From JACCSI01 sp963815285 (lineage in GTDB: Bacteria; Acidobacteriota; Vicinamibacteria; Vicinamibacterales; UBA2999), in assembly GCA_963815285.1 (NCBI GenBank), contig CAWFGB010000008.1, forward strand, positions 496,001 to 560,000: a stretch of 64,000 nt of DNA. Direction: 5' to 3'. The translations under genes were made by a program, and so were the position numbers. Every line of letters starts with the position of its first letter. The stretch's first letter is position 1. Under the pieces are notes generated by a model, which did not search any database, was not told the origin of the DNA, and was given only the letters and a program-made list of their open reading frames with translations. Below are positions 51,455-60,446 of this stretch, in pieces.

Positions 51455-52798
51455 GTGTCCGACCCCCTGCTCGACGCCGCCGCCACGAAAGTCCGCCGCC
51501 GCCTGGTGCCGTTTCTCTTCCTCTGCTACATCTTCGCCTATCTCGATCGCATTAACGTCGGCTTTGCCGCGCTCCAGATGAACGCGGCGCTGGGCTTTTC
51601 ATCGGCGATGTACGGCTTCGGGGCGGGCATCTTCTTCGTCAGCTACACGGCCTTCGAGATTCCCAGCAACATCATCCTCGCGCGAGTCGGCGCCAGGCGA
51701 TGGATCGCGCGGATCATGATCACCTGGGGCCTGATCTCGGCGTGCATGATGTTCGTGCGCGACGCGCCGACCTTCTATGCGCTGCGGTTCCTGCTGGGCG
51801 CCGCCGAAGCGGGCTTCTTCCCAGGCATCATCTACTACCTGACGCATTGGGTTCCGGCCCGCCAGCGGGCGCGCACCATTGCGACGTTCATGACCGCTAC
51901 GGTGACCGCGGGCATTGTCGGCGGCCCCATCTCCGGCGCCCTGCTTACGCTCGATGGTACGGCGGGACTGGCGGGCTGGCAGTGGATGTTCCTGCTCGAG
52001 GGCATCCCGGCCGCTCTTTTGGGGGTGGCGGTGTTCTTCGTGCTGAAGGAGACGCCCTCAGAGGCGAAGTGGCTCTCGGCGGGCGAACGCGATGCGCTCG
52101 TGTCGGCCCTTGAAGCCGAGGCGAGCACGGCCCTCGACGGTCGCGCCCACGCAGTGGGCGCTGCGTTGCGCCACCCGTGGCTGTGGGTGCTGGCGCTCGT
52201 CTACTTCGTGGTGCCGGTGGCGCTCTATGCGTTCGGGTTCTTCCTTCCGCAGATCCTGCAGGCGGCCTTCCAGGGCACACCGTTTCAGATCGGCTTGCTC
52301 AGCGCGATTCCCTACCTGGTTGGCGCCGCCGGCATGGTCGTCGCTGCGCGGCACTCCGATCGCACCGGCGAGCGGCGCTGGCATGTCGCGGTGGCCGCCG
52401 CCGTCAGCGGCACGGCGTTCATCGCCACGGCGTTGGTCTCGGGCCTGGTCCCGTCACTGGTGCTGCTGTCGATTGCGATGCTGGGCATCACGTCGATGCT
52501 GGGACCGTTCTGGACTCTGGCGACTTCGTTCGTTTACGGCGCGGGCGCTGCGGCAGGCATCGCCCTCATCAACTCGGTGGGCAACCTCGGTGGCTTCGTC
52601 GGCCCTTACGGCATTGGCTACTTGCGGGATGCCACGGACAGCTACTCCGCCGGCCTCATCGCGATCGGTATCATTGTCCTGCTTGGAGGGGCCCTCGTCC
52701 TCGCCGTGCCCGACGGGGAACGCGGCGGCGATACAGCACAGAATCCACGCTATTTACGAAGCGTTCGTGCCGTGCTGAGGCTCCGCGGGCGTCTCTGA
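51455..52798 (+). CDS. MFS transporter, anion:cation symporter family
   Basis: 447-residue major facilitator with about 12 helices. The N-terminal segment VRRRLVPFLFLCYIFAYLDR followed by INVGFAALQMNAALGFS is the ACS-family hallmark (tartrate, phthalate, allantoate, sugar-acid and related permeases). Further marks are FFVSYTAFEIPSNIILARVG, RFLLGAAEAGFFPGIIYYLT and GPISGALLTLDGTAGLAGWQ. The start is GTG at 51455. Substrate is probably an organic acid anion but not more precise. The HipA-like gene begins 12 bp after its stop codon. Confidence 0.94.
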   Translation: MSDPLLDAAATKVRRRLVPFLFLCYIFAYLDRINVGFAALQMNAALGFSSAMYGFGAGIFFVSYTAFEIPSNIILARVGARRWIARIMITWGLISACMMFVRDAPTFYALRFLLGAAEAGFFPGIIYYLTHWVPARQRARTIATFMTATVTAGIVGGPISGALLTLDGTAGLAGWQWMFLLEGIPAALLGVAVFFVLKETPSEAKWLSAGERDALVSALEAEASTALDGRAHAVGAALRHPWLWVLALVYFVVPVALYAFGFFLPQILQAAFQGTPFQIGLLSAIPYLVGAAGMVVAARHSDRTGERRWHVAVAAAVSGTAFIATALVSGLVPSLVLLSIAMLGITSMLGPFWTLATSFVYGAGAAAGIALINSVGNLGGFVGPYGIGYLRDATDSYSAGLIAIGIIVLLGGALVLAVPDGERGGDTAQNPRYLRSVRAVLRLRGRL

Positions 52799-52809
52799 CA
52801 GAATATCGC

Positions 52810-53589
52810 GTGCCTTCACTCCGGACCGTCAATGTCACTCGCTATGTAACGCCGCTACGCGAGGGGGGATCGCTGCCGGCGATTGTCGAGGCCGACGACG
52901 ATGGGCTGTACGTGCTGAAGTTTCGCGGGGCGGGCCACGGCGCCCAAGCTCTCATCGCGGAGCTTGTCTCCGGTGAGATGGCCCGGCGGTTGGGGTTGCC
53001 AGTTCCCGAGATTGTCCTTGCCCGTCTCGACGCCGACCTGGCGCGTACCGAGCCCGATCCTGAAATTCACGCCCTCATCCACGACAGCGGGGGCCTCAAT
53101 CTCGCGCTCGACTATCTGCCCGGGTCGGTCAACTACGACCCCGTGATTCATCACGTGACACCCGATCTCGCCTCCCGCATCGTGTGGTTTGATGCGCTGG
53201 TGTCGAACGTGGACCGCACGGCGCGTAACACGAACATGCTGATGTGGCATCGTGCGCTCTGGCTCATCGATCACGGTTCGACGTTGTACTTTCATCATGC
53301 GCCAGGATGGGAGCGCGATCCGGCACGCGCGCACGCACCGTTCGAACACATTCGTGACCACGTTCTCCTGCGCTTTGCCGCCACGCTCGAGGAACACGAC
53401 GCCGCATTGGCGGCGACATTGACGGCAGAGGCCATCGAGAGTGTGCTCGGACTGGTGCCAAACGAGTGGCTCACGTCCAGCGGACCGGATCCCGTCGCTG
53501 CAGACGAGCGACGGGCCGCCTATCTGCGGTACTTTGTCGCCAGGCTCGCCCCGCCGCGGCGCTTCACAAAGGAGGCAGCCGGTGGCTGA
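52810..53589 (+). CDS. HipA-like kinase (HipA_2 family)
   Basis: 259-residue HipA-related protein kinase. It starts with GTG at 52810; the open frame upstream is a shadow of the MFS gene. The ATP-binding Lys37 lies in GLYVLKFRGAGHGAQALIAE. The catalytic loop is IVWFDALVSNVDRTARNTNM near residue 130 (Asp-Arg-x-x-Arg-Asn-x-Asn), and the metal-binding DHG is in RALWLIDHGSTLYFHH near residue 152. HipA_2 proteins are shorter than E. coli HipA and lack its N-terminal subdomain. Partner is the DUF3037 protein overlapping its 3' end. A toxin-like or signalling role is suggested, but not shown. Confidence 0.88.
   Translation: MPSLRTVNVTRYVTPLREGGSLPAIVEADDDGLYVLKFRGAGHGAQALIAELVSGEMARRLGLPVPEIVLARLDADLARTEPDPEIHALIHDSGGLNLALDYLPGSVNYDPVIHHVTPDLASRIVWFDALVSNVDRTARNTNMLMWHRALWLIDHGSTLYFHHAPGWERDPARAHAPFEHIRDHVLLRFAATLEEHDAALAATLTAEAIESVLGLVPNEWLTSSGPDPVAADERRAAYLRYFVARLAPPRRFTKEAAGG
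53571..53575 (+). promoter_or_regulatory. Shine-Dalgarno fixing the DUF3037 start
   Basis: GGAGG (within AAAGGAGG) stands 6 bases before the GTG at 53582. It lies inside the 3' end of the HipA-like gene, and it decides for the GTG start of the overlapping DUF3037 gene. Confidence 0.8.
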
Positions 53590-53977
53590 TGAGTACACCT
53601 ACGATTACGCCATCATCCGAGTGGTCCCGCGCGTGGATCGTGGCGAACAGGTGAACGTTGGCGTGATCTTGTCCTGCCCGGACACGGAGTTTCTCGATGC
53701 GCGCATCGAAGTGGACGAGGCCGCGCTGCTCGCGATTGATCCGATGGTGGACCTGGCGGCGGTCCGCGCCAACCTCGAGGCCATCCCGCTGGTGTGTCGC
53801 GGCGGTCCGCCAGCGGGCCCCATTGGTTTGCTGCCGCCGCGGGGCCGGTTTCGCTGGCTGGTGGCGCCGCGCAGCACGATCATTCAGCCCTCGCCGGTTC
53901 ACACCGGCCGCACCAGCGATCCCGCCGCGTGCCTCGAGCACCTGATCGAGCGGATGGTCCGTCGGGATTCACGATAG
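53582..53977 (+). CDS. DUF3037 domain protein
   Basis: 131-residue protein beginning with GTG at 53582, which overlaps the HipA-like gene by eight bases. DUF3037 marks: YDYAIIRVVPRVDRGEQVNV, GVILSCPDTEFLDARIEVDE, and VRANLEAIPLVCRGGPPAG. DUF3037 genes are often directly after HipA-like genes, so the two are likely a functional pair; what the domain does is not established. It may be the antitoxin-like partner or a substrate-adaptor. The gene ends 21 bp from the convergent FAHxHP gene. Confidence 0.88.
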   Translation: MADEYTYDYAIIRVVPRVDRGEQVNVGVILSCPDTEFLDARIEVDEAALLAIDPMVDLAAVRANLEAIPLVCRGGPPAGPIGLLPPRGRFRWLVAPRSTIIQPSPVHTGRTSDPAACLEHLIERMVRRDSR

Positions 53978-53998
53978 CCGAGGGGTCGTACTGGCCTT

Positions 53999-55474
53999 CT
54001 ACTGAACATCCACATCAAAAGCGGCCGTTTTGACCTCCCCGGCCCGCTTCACCTGCACCCACAGACGATAGCGGCCGGCTTTCGGAAACGCATACGGCAC
54101 ATCGACACGGCCTTCGACCGCGGCGGAGTGACGGCTGTGATGGATGGGAGTGTCCTTGGTAAATCTCTGAAGCGCCGCCATCGAGATGCTGCCAGACGGA
54201 TGAAGATGCGCGAAGACGCTATGGTCGTGGCTCGAAACGATGACGTGCGCAGCCATCCCCATGTAGGGTTCCACCGTCACGATCCCGCCGCTCGGGTCGC
54301 GCACGGATAACGCGAGCACATCTTCCTGTCCAGCGACGAAAGGCGTTGCACTCCTGGTCCATACCAGCTCGGTGCCGTCACCGAGATCGACGGCCGTCGC
54401 GCCGGCGGTCGGCTGCCCAACGAAAAATGAATCATCTGGATCGGTCACGCGCGTCGTCGCGGTCGCGGAAACCTCCACCGCATTCACCAATGTCTGTGCA
54501 TAGCCGCTTTCGTGAACGATGTCGCCATACACACGATAGCGGCCGGGGGTGAGGGGCGGGACCGCTGCGTCGAAATCGAGCGCCGTGCTCGAGCGTGCGA
54601 TGGGATGCAGATGCGCGAATGCGCCGAGACCATCCTCACGCACCAGGAACATGTGCATCAACTTGCCGTGGTCCGGCATCAGCGAGTTGTACCGACTGAC
54701 GACAACGGGATTTCCGTTCCACCGGTCGTCGCGGATGCTCAGCGTCATCGTGGGCACCTGTTCACGATCCGACAGCGACGTCGCCGTCTCGAACGGGCGA
54801 TAGCGGACCAAGGCTCGATAACTTTCTGCTTCGGCCTCCCACCAGACGTTACCGCCCCACAGGATCACCACTGCGCCGATGACGGCGGCCGCAGTCGCGA
54901 GGCGCGCCCGCGTCCGGCGTCTGACGTCCGGCTGCTCGCCTGGCGGAAGCACGCTCTCGCGCACGGCAGCGCCGATCAACGTGAGCAGACCTGCGGTAAG
55001 GACAATTCCCAACACGACGAGCACGCCACCGAGCCACGGCGGCATCGCGCGCTCGGTCGTCGCCAGAGCGAGCACGGGCACGATTGCGGTGCCGCGGCCG
55101 GACGGGCCGTCAACATCAACGGCCATCTGGTAGGACGACGCGGTCATGAACCAGATCTCTGCCGCGTAGAGCGTCGGATCTCCGGGCACTGCCGCTGCGA
55201 TATCCGGTGGTGGCGCCCCTTCCAGGCCGACGTTCCATTGCCCGGCGCGCACGCCGACCCGGTAGTCGCCTGGGTTGCTCGCGGCGAGCACGCGGACGGT
55301 GACCTGCGCACGCCCGGGTATGACGCCGGGCAGTCGCACGCTCACCCGGACATCGTACGGGCCGGCCTGCCCGGAAAAGAACGTGTCGGGGCTGCCGACG
55401 TGCGCCATTGAAACCAACGCACAGAGCACGACGGCCAGCGGCGGGCTGAACGACATCCAGCGGCGTGCGATCAC
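53999..55474 (-). CDS. Exported membrane-anchored protein with two FAHxHP domains
   Basis: 491-residue protein. The GTG at 55474 is used because it overlaps the upstream stop codon (GTGA); the ATG at 55456 is possible. A signal peptide precedes an N-terminal beta domain (PYDVRVSVRLPGVIPGRAQV), then two membrane helices (WLGGVLVVLGIVLTAGLLTL; ATAAAVIGAVVILWGGN). The C-terminal 250 residues carry two domains with AFAHLHPIARSSTALDFDA and VFAHLHPSGSISMAALQRF, each ending in GRYR(V/L)(Y/W) strands. They match the two domains of the protein at 35441. The histidines suggest metal binding. Function unknown. Confidence 0.82.
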   Translation of the reverse strand: MIARRWMSFSPPLAVVLCALVSMAHVGSPDTFFSGQAGPYDVRVSVRLPGVIPGRAQVTVRVLAASNPGDYRVGVRAGQWNVGLEGAPPPDIAAAVPGDPTLYAAEIWFMTASSYQMAVDVDGPSGRGTAIVPVLALATTERAMPPWLGGVLVVLGIVLTAGLLTLIGAAVRESVLPPGEQPDVRRRTRARLATAAAVIGAVVILWGGNVWWEAEAESYRALVRYRPFETATSLSDREQVPTMTLSIRDDRWNGNPVVVSRYNSLMPDHGKLMHMFLVREDGLGAFAHLHPIARSSTALDFDAAVPPLTPGRYRVYGDIVHESGYAQTLVNAVEVSATATTRVTDPDDSFFVGQPTAGATAVDLGDGTELVWTRSATPFVAGQEDVLALSVRDPSGGIVTVEPYMGMAAHVIVSSHDHSVFAHLHPSGSISMAALQRFTKDTPIHHSRHSAAVEGRVDVPYAFPKAGRYRLWVQVKRAGEVKTAAFDVDVQ

Positions 55475-56640
55475 CGCTGCACCCGAGACATCCAGTTGCC
55501 CCACCACAGCGCCAGGCGGGCCGAGACGAAGCCGATGGCGATGGCGACAGGGAGCCCGATGGCGAGGTTGTCGGGCGAGTTGAGCTGATACCAGCGCGCC
55601 TGGATCTGCGGCGTGACGCCGTAGTCCATGCGGTGGCTGCCAAAGAAATCGTTGCGCGCCCACGGCGAGACGAGGAAATCTGCAAACGGCCATTGCACCG
55701 CCACGAACGTGACGACGAACGCGAGTGCGAGCGCCGCGGCGAGGCCCCAATCGCGCCAGCCGCCGGGTGTGACGCGCCGTACCAGCAGGTCGATCACCAA
55801 CGCGGGCACCACGAGCAGCAGCGGGAAGTCAGGCGGCATGAAGCGATCGACCTGCACGTAGATCGGCCCGAGCAAAGGCTGCCCGGCAAAGAGCGGAAGC
55901 ACGAGCAGCATGAGCATGGTCAGCGCCGAGTAGACCAGTGCGACCGTCGTGGCAGGCCACTTCGTGCGTGCCGCGCGTGACGCGCTGACCAGGAAGAACA
56001 CGAATACGCCGGCCGACACCTGGTAGAACAGCGATTGATGCATGTCCCACCGCTGTGTGTATTCGGTAGCCACCGTGGCCGCAAGCAGCACCAACAACCC
56101 GGCACCCAGCAGAAACAAGCGGTTGAGATCACGGCGCTCACCGCCGGCGCGGTTTTGGCTGGCCAGCGCCATTAGCATGGCACCCGCCTGGATGGCACCG
56201 ATACCCGCAGCCAGCACCATGTGTGGCGGGCTGATGATCTTGACGTCCAGTCCGTAGGCGTTGTGCCACCAGTCATCGAACGGTGCCGAGGTGAGCATGG
56301 CAATGGCGCCCCAGATCGAGACCCACGCGCCGAACGGGGCACGGAACCCCCAGAAGCGAACGCTCGCCGCGCGATCCTGCGTAGAGCCGGCAAAGGTCGT
56401 GCGCAGCGCGAGCCAGGCACAGGTCAGGCCGGACACCACGCCGCCGAGGTAGATTCCGATGTGCGCCGGTGTCCAGAAGGTGTCGCGTCCGATGGTGCGG
56501 TGCCACGAGATGTCCCAGATGACACCTAGCACCACGCTGGTCGAAGCGAAAAGCACAGCGTAAATCGGCCACGACAGGGCGGTGGCCTCGGTCCGATCCG
56601 CCGTGACGCGGTCATACGGAGAAGCGGTGGCCGTAATCAT
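55471..56640 (-). CDS. Polytopic membrane protein with conserved histidines, unknown function
   Basis: 389-residue inner-membrane protein with about nine to ten hydrophobic helices. The ATG at 56640 starts MITATASPYD. Histidines sit near membrane edges in DISWHRTIGRD, FWTPAHIGIYLGG, DDWWHNAYGLD, ISPPHMVLAAG and RWDMHQSLFYQ, a pattern reminiscent of membrane metal sites. Its stop overlaps the start of the FAHxHP gene, so the two are made together. Together they could form a metal or respiratory module, but no known family is clear from sight. Confidence 0.8.
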   Translation of the reverse strand: MITATASPYDRVTADRTEATALSWPIYAVLFASTSVVLGVIWDISWHRTIGRDTFWTPAHIGIYLGGVVSGLTCAWLALRTTFAGSTQDRAASVRFWGFRAPFGAWVSIWGAIAMLTSAPFDDWWHNAYGLDVKIISPPHMVLAAGIGAIQAGAMLMALASQNRAGGERRDLNRLFLLGAGLLVLLAATVATEYTQRWDMHQSLFYQVSAGVFVFFLVSASRAARTKWPATTVALVYSALTMLMLLVLPLFAGQPLLGPIYVQVDRFMPPDFPLLLVVPALVIDLLVRRVTPGGWRDWGLAAALALAFVVTFVAVQWPFADFLVSPWARNDFFGSHRMDYGVTPQIQARWYQLNSPDNLAIGLPVAIAIGFVSARLALWWGNWMSRVQR

Positions 56641-56849
56641 GGCCGCATGGTAGCTCAAGAACGCTGTTGCGTACGACAAGCACAGGGCCCTCGGACCACC
56701 TGCCCGGCGGAAGTTCCGGCAGCATGAAGAGCGCGCGGTTGGTTGTATCCTACGGATCGGCTGGCGATTACGGGCAGCGGTGTAAAGTGCCGCGCACAGT
56801 CTGCCGATATCAGATGCAGGCCGTACGTGCCCAAGAGGCTGGATAGAAC

Positions 56850-58091
56850 ATGAGCTTCAAACACAGGATTGCCTGCGCCATCGTTCTCACTGCGGTGTCC
56901 AGCGCCGCGTGTGAGACCGCCAAGAGCGCTAATCCGCTGAGCCCCGATGTTGCCGGACCGATCCCGGGGGTGGAGATTACCGCTCCGCTAACGCTGGAAC
57001 CGATCGGCGGTCAGCAGATCGTCGCATCAAATGGGCCCGTGAACCTGCTGATTCAGAACGCCGGCACCAATGGTCAACGTGCCCTCTATCTGCAGGTTGA
57101 AGTGGGCGCGGATGCGACCTTTCAACAGATCCTTCATCAGGCTGCGCGGATCCAACCCGGGCCCGAAGGGCGCACATCGTATCGGCTACCTGAGCCGCTT
57201 GGCGCCGGCCATACCTACTACTGGCGCACGCGCGCCGTGGACGGCGCCAACACCGGGCCGTACTCCCCGACGGCACACTTTTCCGTCGTGAACCCCGTCG
57301 TGATCGAACCGCCGACACCGCTCGAGCCGATCGGCAACATCTCGACGAACCGCCCGAACTTCATCTTTCGCAACGGCAACGTGAGCGGTCCTGCCGGCCC
57401 CGTCGTGTATCGCCTCGAAATCGGCATGTCTACGACCGAGCCACCGGCGGCCATCGTGACCGCAACGCCTGGGGCGGGCGGCACGACAACCATCAACTTG
57501 GGCGACTTACCGTTTGACCGTACGCTCTTCTGGCGGGTCAACGCGACGGACGGTGTGGTGGATAGCTCGTATTCCGGCATTGTGTCGTTCCGCACTCCCC
57601 CGGCACCGGCTGCTCCGCCAACGCCGGCTCCGCCAGCGCCCGCTCCGGCCCCTCCGCCGGGCGGCGGTGGCACTGCGCCTCTCCCTGGAGGGAGCGGCGG
57701 ACGTGCGCCGGATCCGGCGCCCGGTCAGCGGCTCCCGTTACCCGACATGTTCCACATCGTGGAGCAGGTTGCAGCAGCGCGACCTGCTGCCCTGCGCAAC
57801 TCGTGTCAGGATCACGGCGGCAGCTGGGAATTCATGGACGCCCTCGTGCGCACACTGCGAACGCACGATACGCGCTGGGGGTACAACTGCAAACGTGGCA
57901 ACTGCGGCGACGTGTCGCACGACGTCGTCGATTACCACTGGGGCGGGGGAAACTCCGAAGGTTCGAACGAGGTGTACACGATCGACGTGATCGGTGGGCA
58001 CTGCGGCTCGAACCCCGGGCCAGGTTGGCTCAACACGCAGCCGGGCGGCGGCCCGGGCTCCAGTCGCTGGACCTGCGCCGGCAAGTGTTAA
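56850..58091 (+). CDS. Secreted lipoprotein with fibronectin-like repeats and Cys-rich C-terminal domain
   Basis: 413-residue protein. Lipobox SSAAC at residues 17-21. Two fibronectin-like beta-sandwich repeats each begin with a LEPIGG-type motif (LTLEPIGGQQIVASNGPVNL; TPLEPIGNISTNRPNFIF). A Pro/Ala/Gly-rich linker (APAAPPTPAPPAPAPAPP) precedes a C-terminal domain of about 115 residues: WEFMDALVRTLRTHDTRWGY, NCKRGNCGDVSHDVVDYHWG and EVYTIDVIGGHCGSNPGPGW, with several cysteines. Related C-terminal domains occur in the proteins at 60447 and 61464. Function unknown. It ends sharing 4 bp with the convergent glycosyltransferase. Confidence 0.82.
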   Translation: MSFKHRIACAIVLTAVSSAACETAKSANPLSPDVAGPIPGVEITAPLTLEPIGGQQIVASNGPVNLLIQNAGTNGQRALYLQVEVGADATFQQILHQAARIQPGPEGRTSYRLPEPLGAGHTYYWRTRAVDGANTGPYSPTAHFSVVNPVVIEPPTPLEPIGNISTNRPNFIFRNGNVSGPAGPVVYRLEIGMSTTEPPAAIVTATPGAGGTTTINLGDLPFDRTLFWRVNATDGVVDSSYSGIVSFRTPPAPAAPPTPAPPAPAPAPPPGGGGTAPLPGGSGGRAPDPAPGQRLPLPDMFHIVEQVAAARPAALRNSCQDHGGSWEFMDALVRTLRTHDTRWGYNCKRGNCGDVSHDVVDYHWGGGNSEGSNEVYTIDVIGGHCGSNPGPGWLNTQPGGGPGSSRWTCAGKC

Positions 58092-59660
58092 CGCGCGTCA
58101 GGGGACGCGACGCTGGATAGCCGGAACATTCGCGTATCGGGAGGTGCCAGTTCCAGCGGCACCTCCTCATGCCTCGCCAACAGCTTCGCAACTTCCGGCT
58201 GCCGCTGTTCGAGATCCGACCACACCGTCGTCAGGAAGTAGTCTGCTCCTCGTTCGGTCAGCTCTTGAACGACCGCGGGCGTGAGCGACTCGAGATCGAA
58301 CGTCCAGCCGCGGCGCCTGGCGTGATACAGCAGCATCGGTGAGTTCGCGGCATTCACGGTCTCGATGTGCTCTACGACGACGAACGACGCGTTGGGCGGC
58401 GTGATCTCCTCCACGGCTGCCCCGACTTCAACCGGCAGCGTGTCGAGCCGATCCGGCCGGAAGAAGTCGCGGATGATGTTGCTGTCGCGGAAGCCGAGGA
58501 GCGCCAGACCAACAACCGCACTGGCGGCCACCGTGACGACGGCGCGACGTGTGAGCGCCGAAGCAATCATCGGCCGCCACACGCGCTCACCGAAGACGGG
58601 CGCGGCCGCGATACCGAAGAAGAGGGCAAGCGGCGGAAGCACCGGGAGCTGGTAGGTACTCGTGATTGAGGTTCCCCTGCCCGACCACGATCACGAAGGA
58701 CAATGCCGCCGCCAGCCAGACAAACGCGATGTCGGCCCGCGCACGACCGATGGCGAGCACCATGCCCGCCACCGACAGGACAGCACCGATGGGCGTCAGG
58801 TGAAGCTTCCAGAAGCGCGCGAGCAGATCATCGTAGAACTCTCGTCCAGACAGCATTTCCAGCGTTGACCAGCCGGTAAATGTCGAAGTCGGGCCGGTGA
58901 GGTGTTCGAGCGCGGGCGGATAGGTGCCCGCTCCACGCCAGATTCCGACCGTCAGCCCGGTTCGCAAGTAGATGTTGTTGGCATGCCAGTACCAAGCGGC
59001 TGTCATGACGAGCGCAAACGCGATTCCGCCGACAAACCAGGGATCGCGAAACACGCCGAAGCCGCGGGATCGGAGTCCGATGTACGCGACCGGGCCGAGC
59101 GTCAACAGCGCCGGCAACTTGGCCATCCACGCCAGCGCGAGACACACCACCCCTATTGCAGCCGCTCGGCGGTTTCCGTCGTCCACGTACTTCAGAAAGG
59201 CCAGGATGGCGGCAGCCGACAGGAACACGGTCGGTGTATCGACGATGAACGCGCGTCCGAAGAAGACCGCCGCGGGAGAGATCGCGAACAGGAACGCCGC
59301 GCCACGTGCTTCGGGTTCGCCAAACAGGCGGCGGGCGATGCAGTAGATGAGGACGATCGTACCGAGCGAGAACGCGATGACGGTGGCCCTGCCCCAGAGA
59401 TCAGAGTCGCCAAACAGCCGGTAGAGCACCGCCACGATGGCGGGCAAGACTGGAAATTCCATCTCTACGGCCGCATCGCCAGGGCCGCCCCAGTTCACCT
59501 GGGGTTGAAAGATATTGAAGCGGTCGAAGGCGAGATTGAAGGCGACCGTGGCGTTATCGGTCTGCCGCCACCGGTGCGCGTCAGCAAGAGGGGCGGTGAA
59601 ATGCAGCGACCGTAATCCCAAACCCAGGAGCAGTATCAGGACCAGCGGCAGCAGTCTCAC
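58088..59660 (-). pseudogene. GT39-like membrane glycosyltransferase, frameshifted
   Basis: Reading frames 59660-58653 and 58642-58088 together encode one membrane glycosyltransferase of the GT39/ArnT-like type: LILLLGLGLRSLHFTAPLAD, HRWRQTDNATVAFNLA, and the tail VLPPLALFFGIAAAPVFGER. The break is near 58655: NLNHEY should continue YQLPVLPPLALFF, but one extra G (on the plus strand) in the GG at 58655-58656 shifts the frame. Removing one base restores the whole protein of about 520 residues. It may be an assembly error or a real inactivation. Start GTG at 59660 overlaps the GT2 stop (GTGA). Confidence 0.8.
58140..58166. terminator. Perfect 9-bp inverted repeat after convergent stops
   Basis: GGAGGTGCC and GGCACCTCC flank a 9-base loop (AGTTCCAGC), 48 bp after the lipoprotein stop codon and inside the 3' end of the glycosyltransferase gene. 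It could slow plus-strand transcription there. No T-run follows, so it is not a standard terminator. Confidence 0.35.
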
Positions 59661-60424
59661 AACTTCTCATTATAGTGACCGGCCCAGTGATTGACGCGGA
59701 TGCGCAAGAGGTCGACCAGCATCCGGGACGAGTCACGAATCGGATTGACGGTACTTGCGGGGCTGTTGACCCACGTCACTGGCAATTCGACGACCTTCAA
59801 CCCGAGGTGCTGCGCGATCCAGAGCACTTCGACATCAAACGCAAACCGATTGAGACGCTGCAGCGCAAAAATCCGGCGTGCCGCGTCCCGGCGAAAGCAC
59901 TTGAAACCGCACTGCGTATCGCTGATGCCCTGCACGGCCAGCCGTTGCACGAACCAGTTGAAGGTGCGGCCCATGGACTCGCGCCACCACGGTTGGTGGA
60001 CGGTGACGCGCGACTGCGCCAGCGCGCGCGAGCCGATGGCGACGTCGGCGCCGGCGTCGAGCGCTGACATCAAGCGCGCCGATTCTTCGATGGGTGTCGA
60101 AAGATCGGCGTCGGAGAAGAGCACATAGCGTCCGCGCGCGACGAGCATACCCGTGCGCACGGAGTAACCCTTTCCCCGATTGACGCCGTTGTTCAGCACG
60201 GTAATGCCCGGGTATTTTTCCTGCGCCCGGGCCACGGCTGCCGCCGTGTCAACCGGGCCGCCGTCGAGCACAACGATGATTTCCGTCTTCCAGGCCTGCG
60301 CGGCACCGTATTCCGAGATGCGCTGCAGGGTCGGCTCGATCCGGGACGCTTCTTTGTAGGCGGGAATTACGACAGTGAGGGTAGGTGTGTCCACGAGTGA
60401 AAGCGCCGTGGCAACGTTCGCCAC
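59657..60424 (-). CDS. Family 2 glycosyltransferase (dolichyl-phosphate mannose synthase-like)
   Basis: 255-residue GT2 enzyme. The start is GTG at 60424, preceded at about 10 bases by GAGGAA; GTG at 60394 is possible. It has LTVVIPAYKEASRIEPTLQR, the DxD-like acceptor loop FSDADLSTPIEES near residue 108, and the late GFKCFRRDAARRIFALQRLN. These are marks of polyprenyl-phosphate-sugar synthases (DPM1/ALG5-like), which load a lipid carrier. The next gene, GT39-like, uses such carriers to glycosylate proteins or lipids, so the pair forms a pathway. It overlaps that gene by four bases. Confidence 0.9.
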   Translation of the reverse strand: MANVATALSLVDTPTLTVVIPAYKEASRIEPTLQRISEYGAAQAWKTEIIVVLDGGPVDTAAAVARAQEKYPGITVLNNGVNRGKGYSVRTGMLVARGRYVLFSDADLSTPIEESARLMSALDAGADVAIGSRALAQSRVTVHQPWWRESMGRTFNWFVQRLAVQGISDTQCGFKCFRRDAARRIFALQRLNRFAFDVEVLWIAQHLGLKVVELPVTWVNSPASTVNPIRDSSRMLVDLLRIRVNHWAGHYNEKL

Positions 60425-60446
60425 GGCGCAGTCATTCCTCACCGGT

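Noticed and set aside
52177..52809. Open frame upstream of the HipA-like kinase
   Set aside because: It overlaps the MFS gene in another frame and is low in family-like sequence; the kinase starts at the GTG at 52810.
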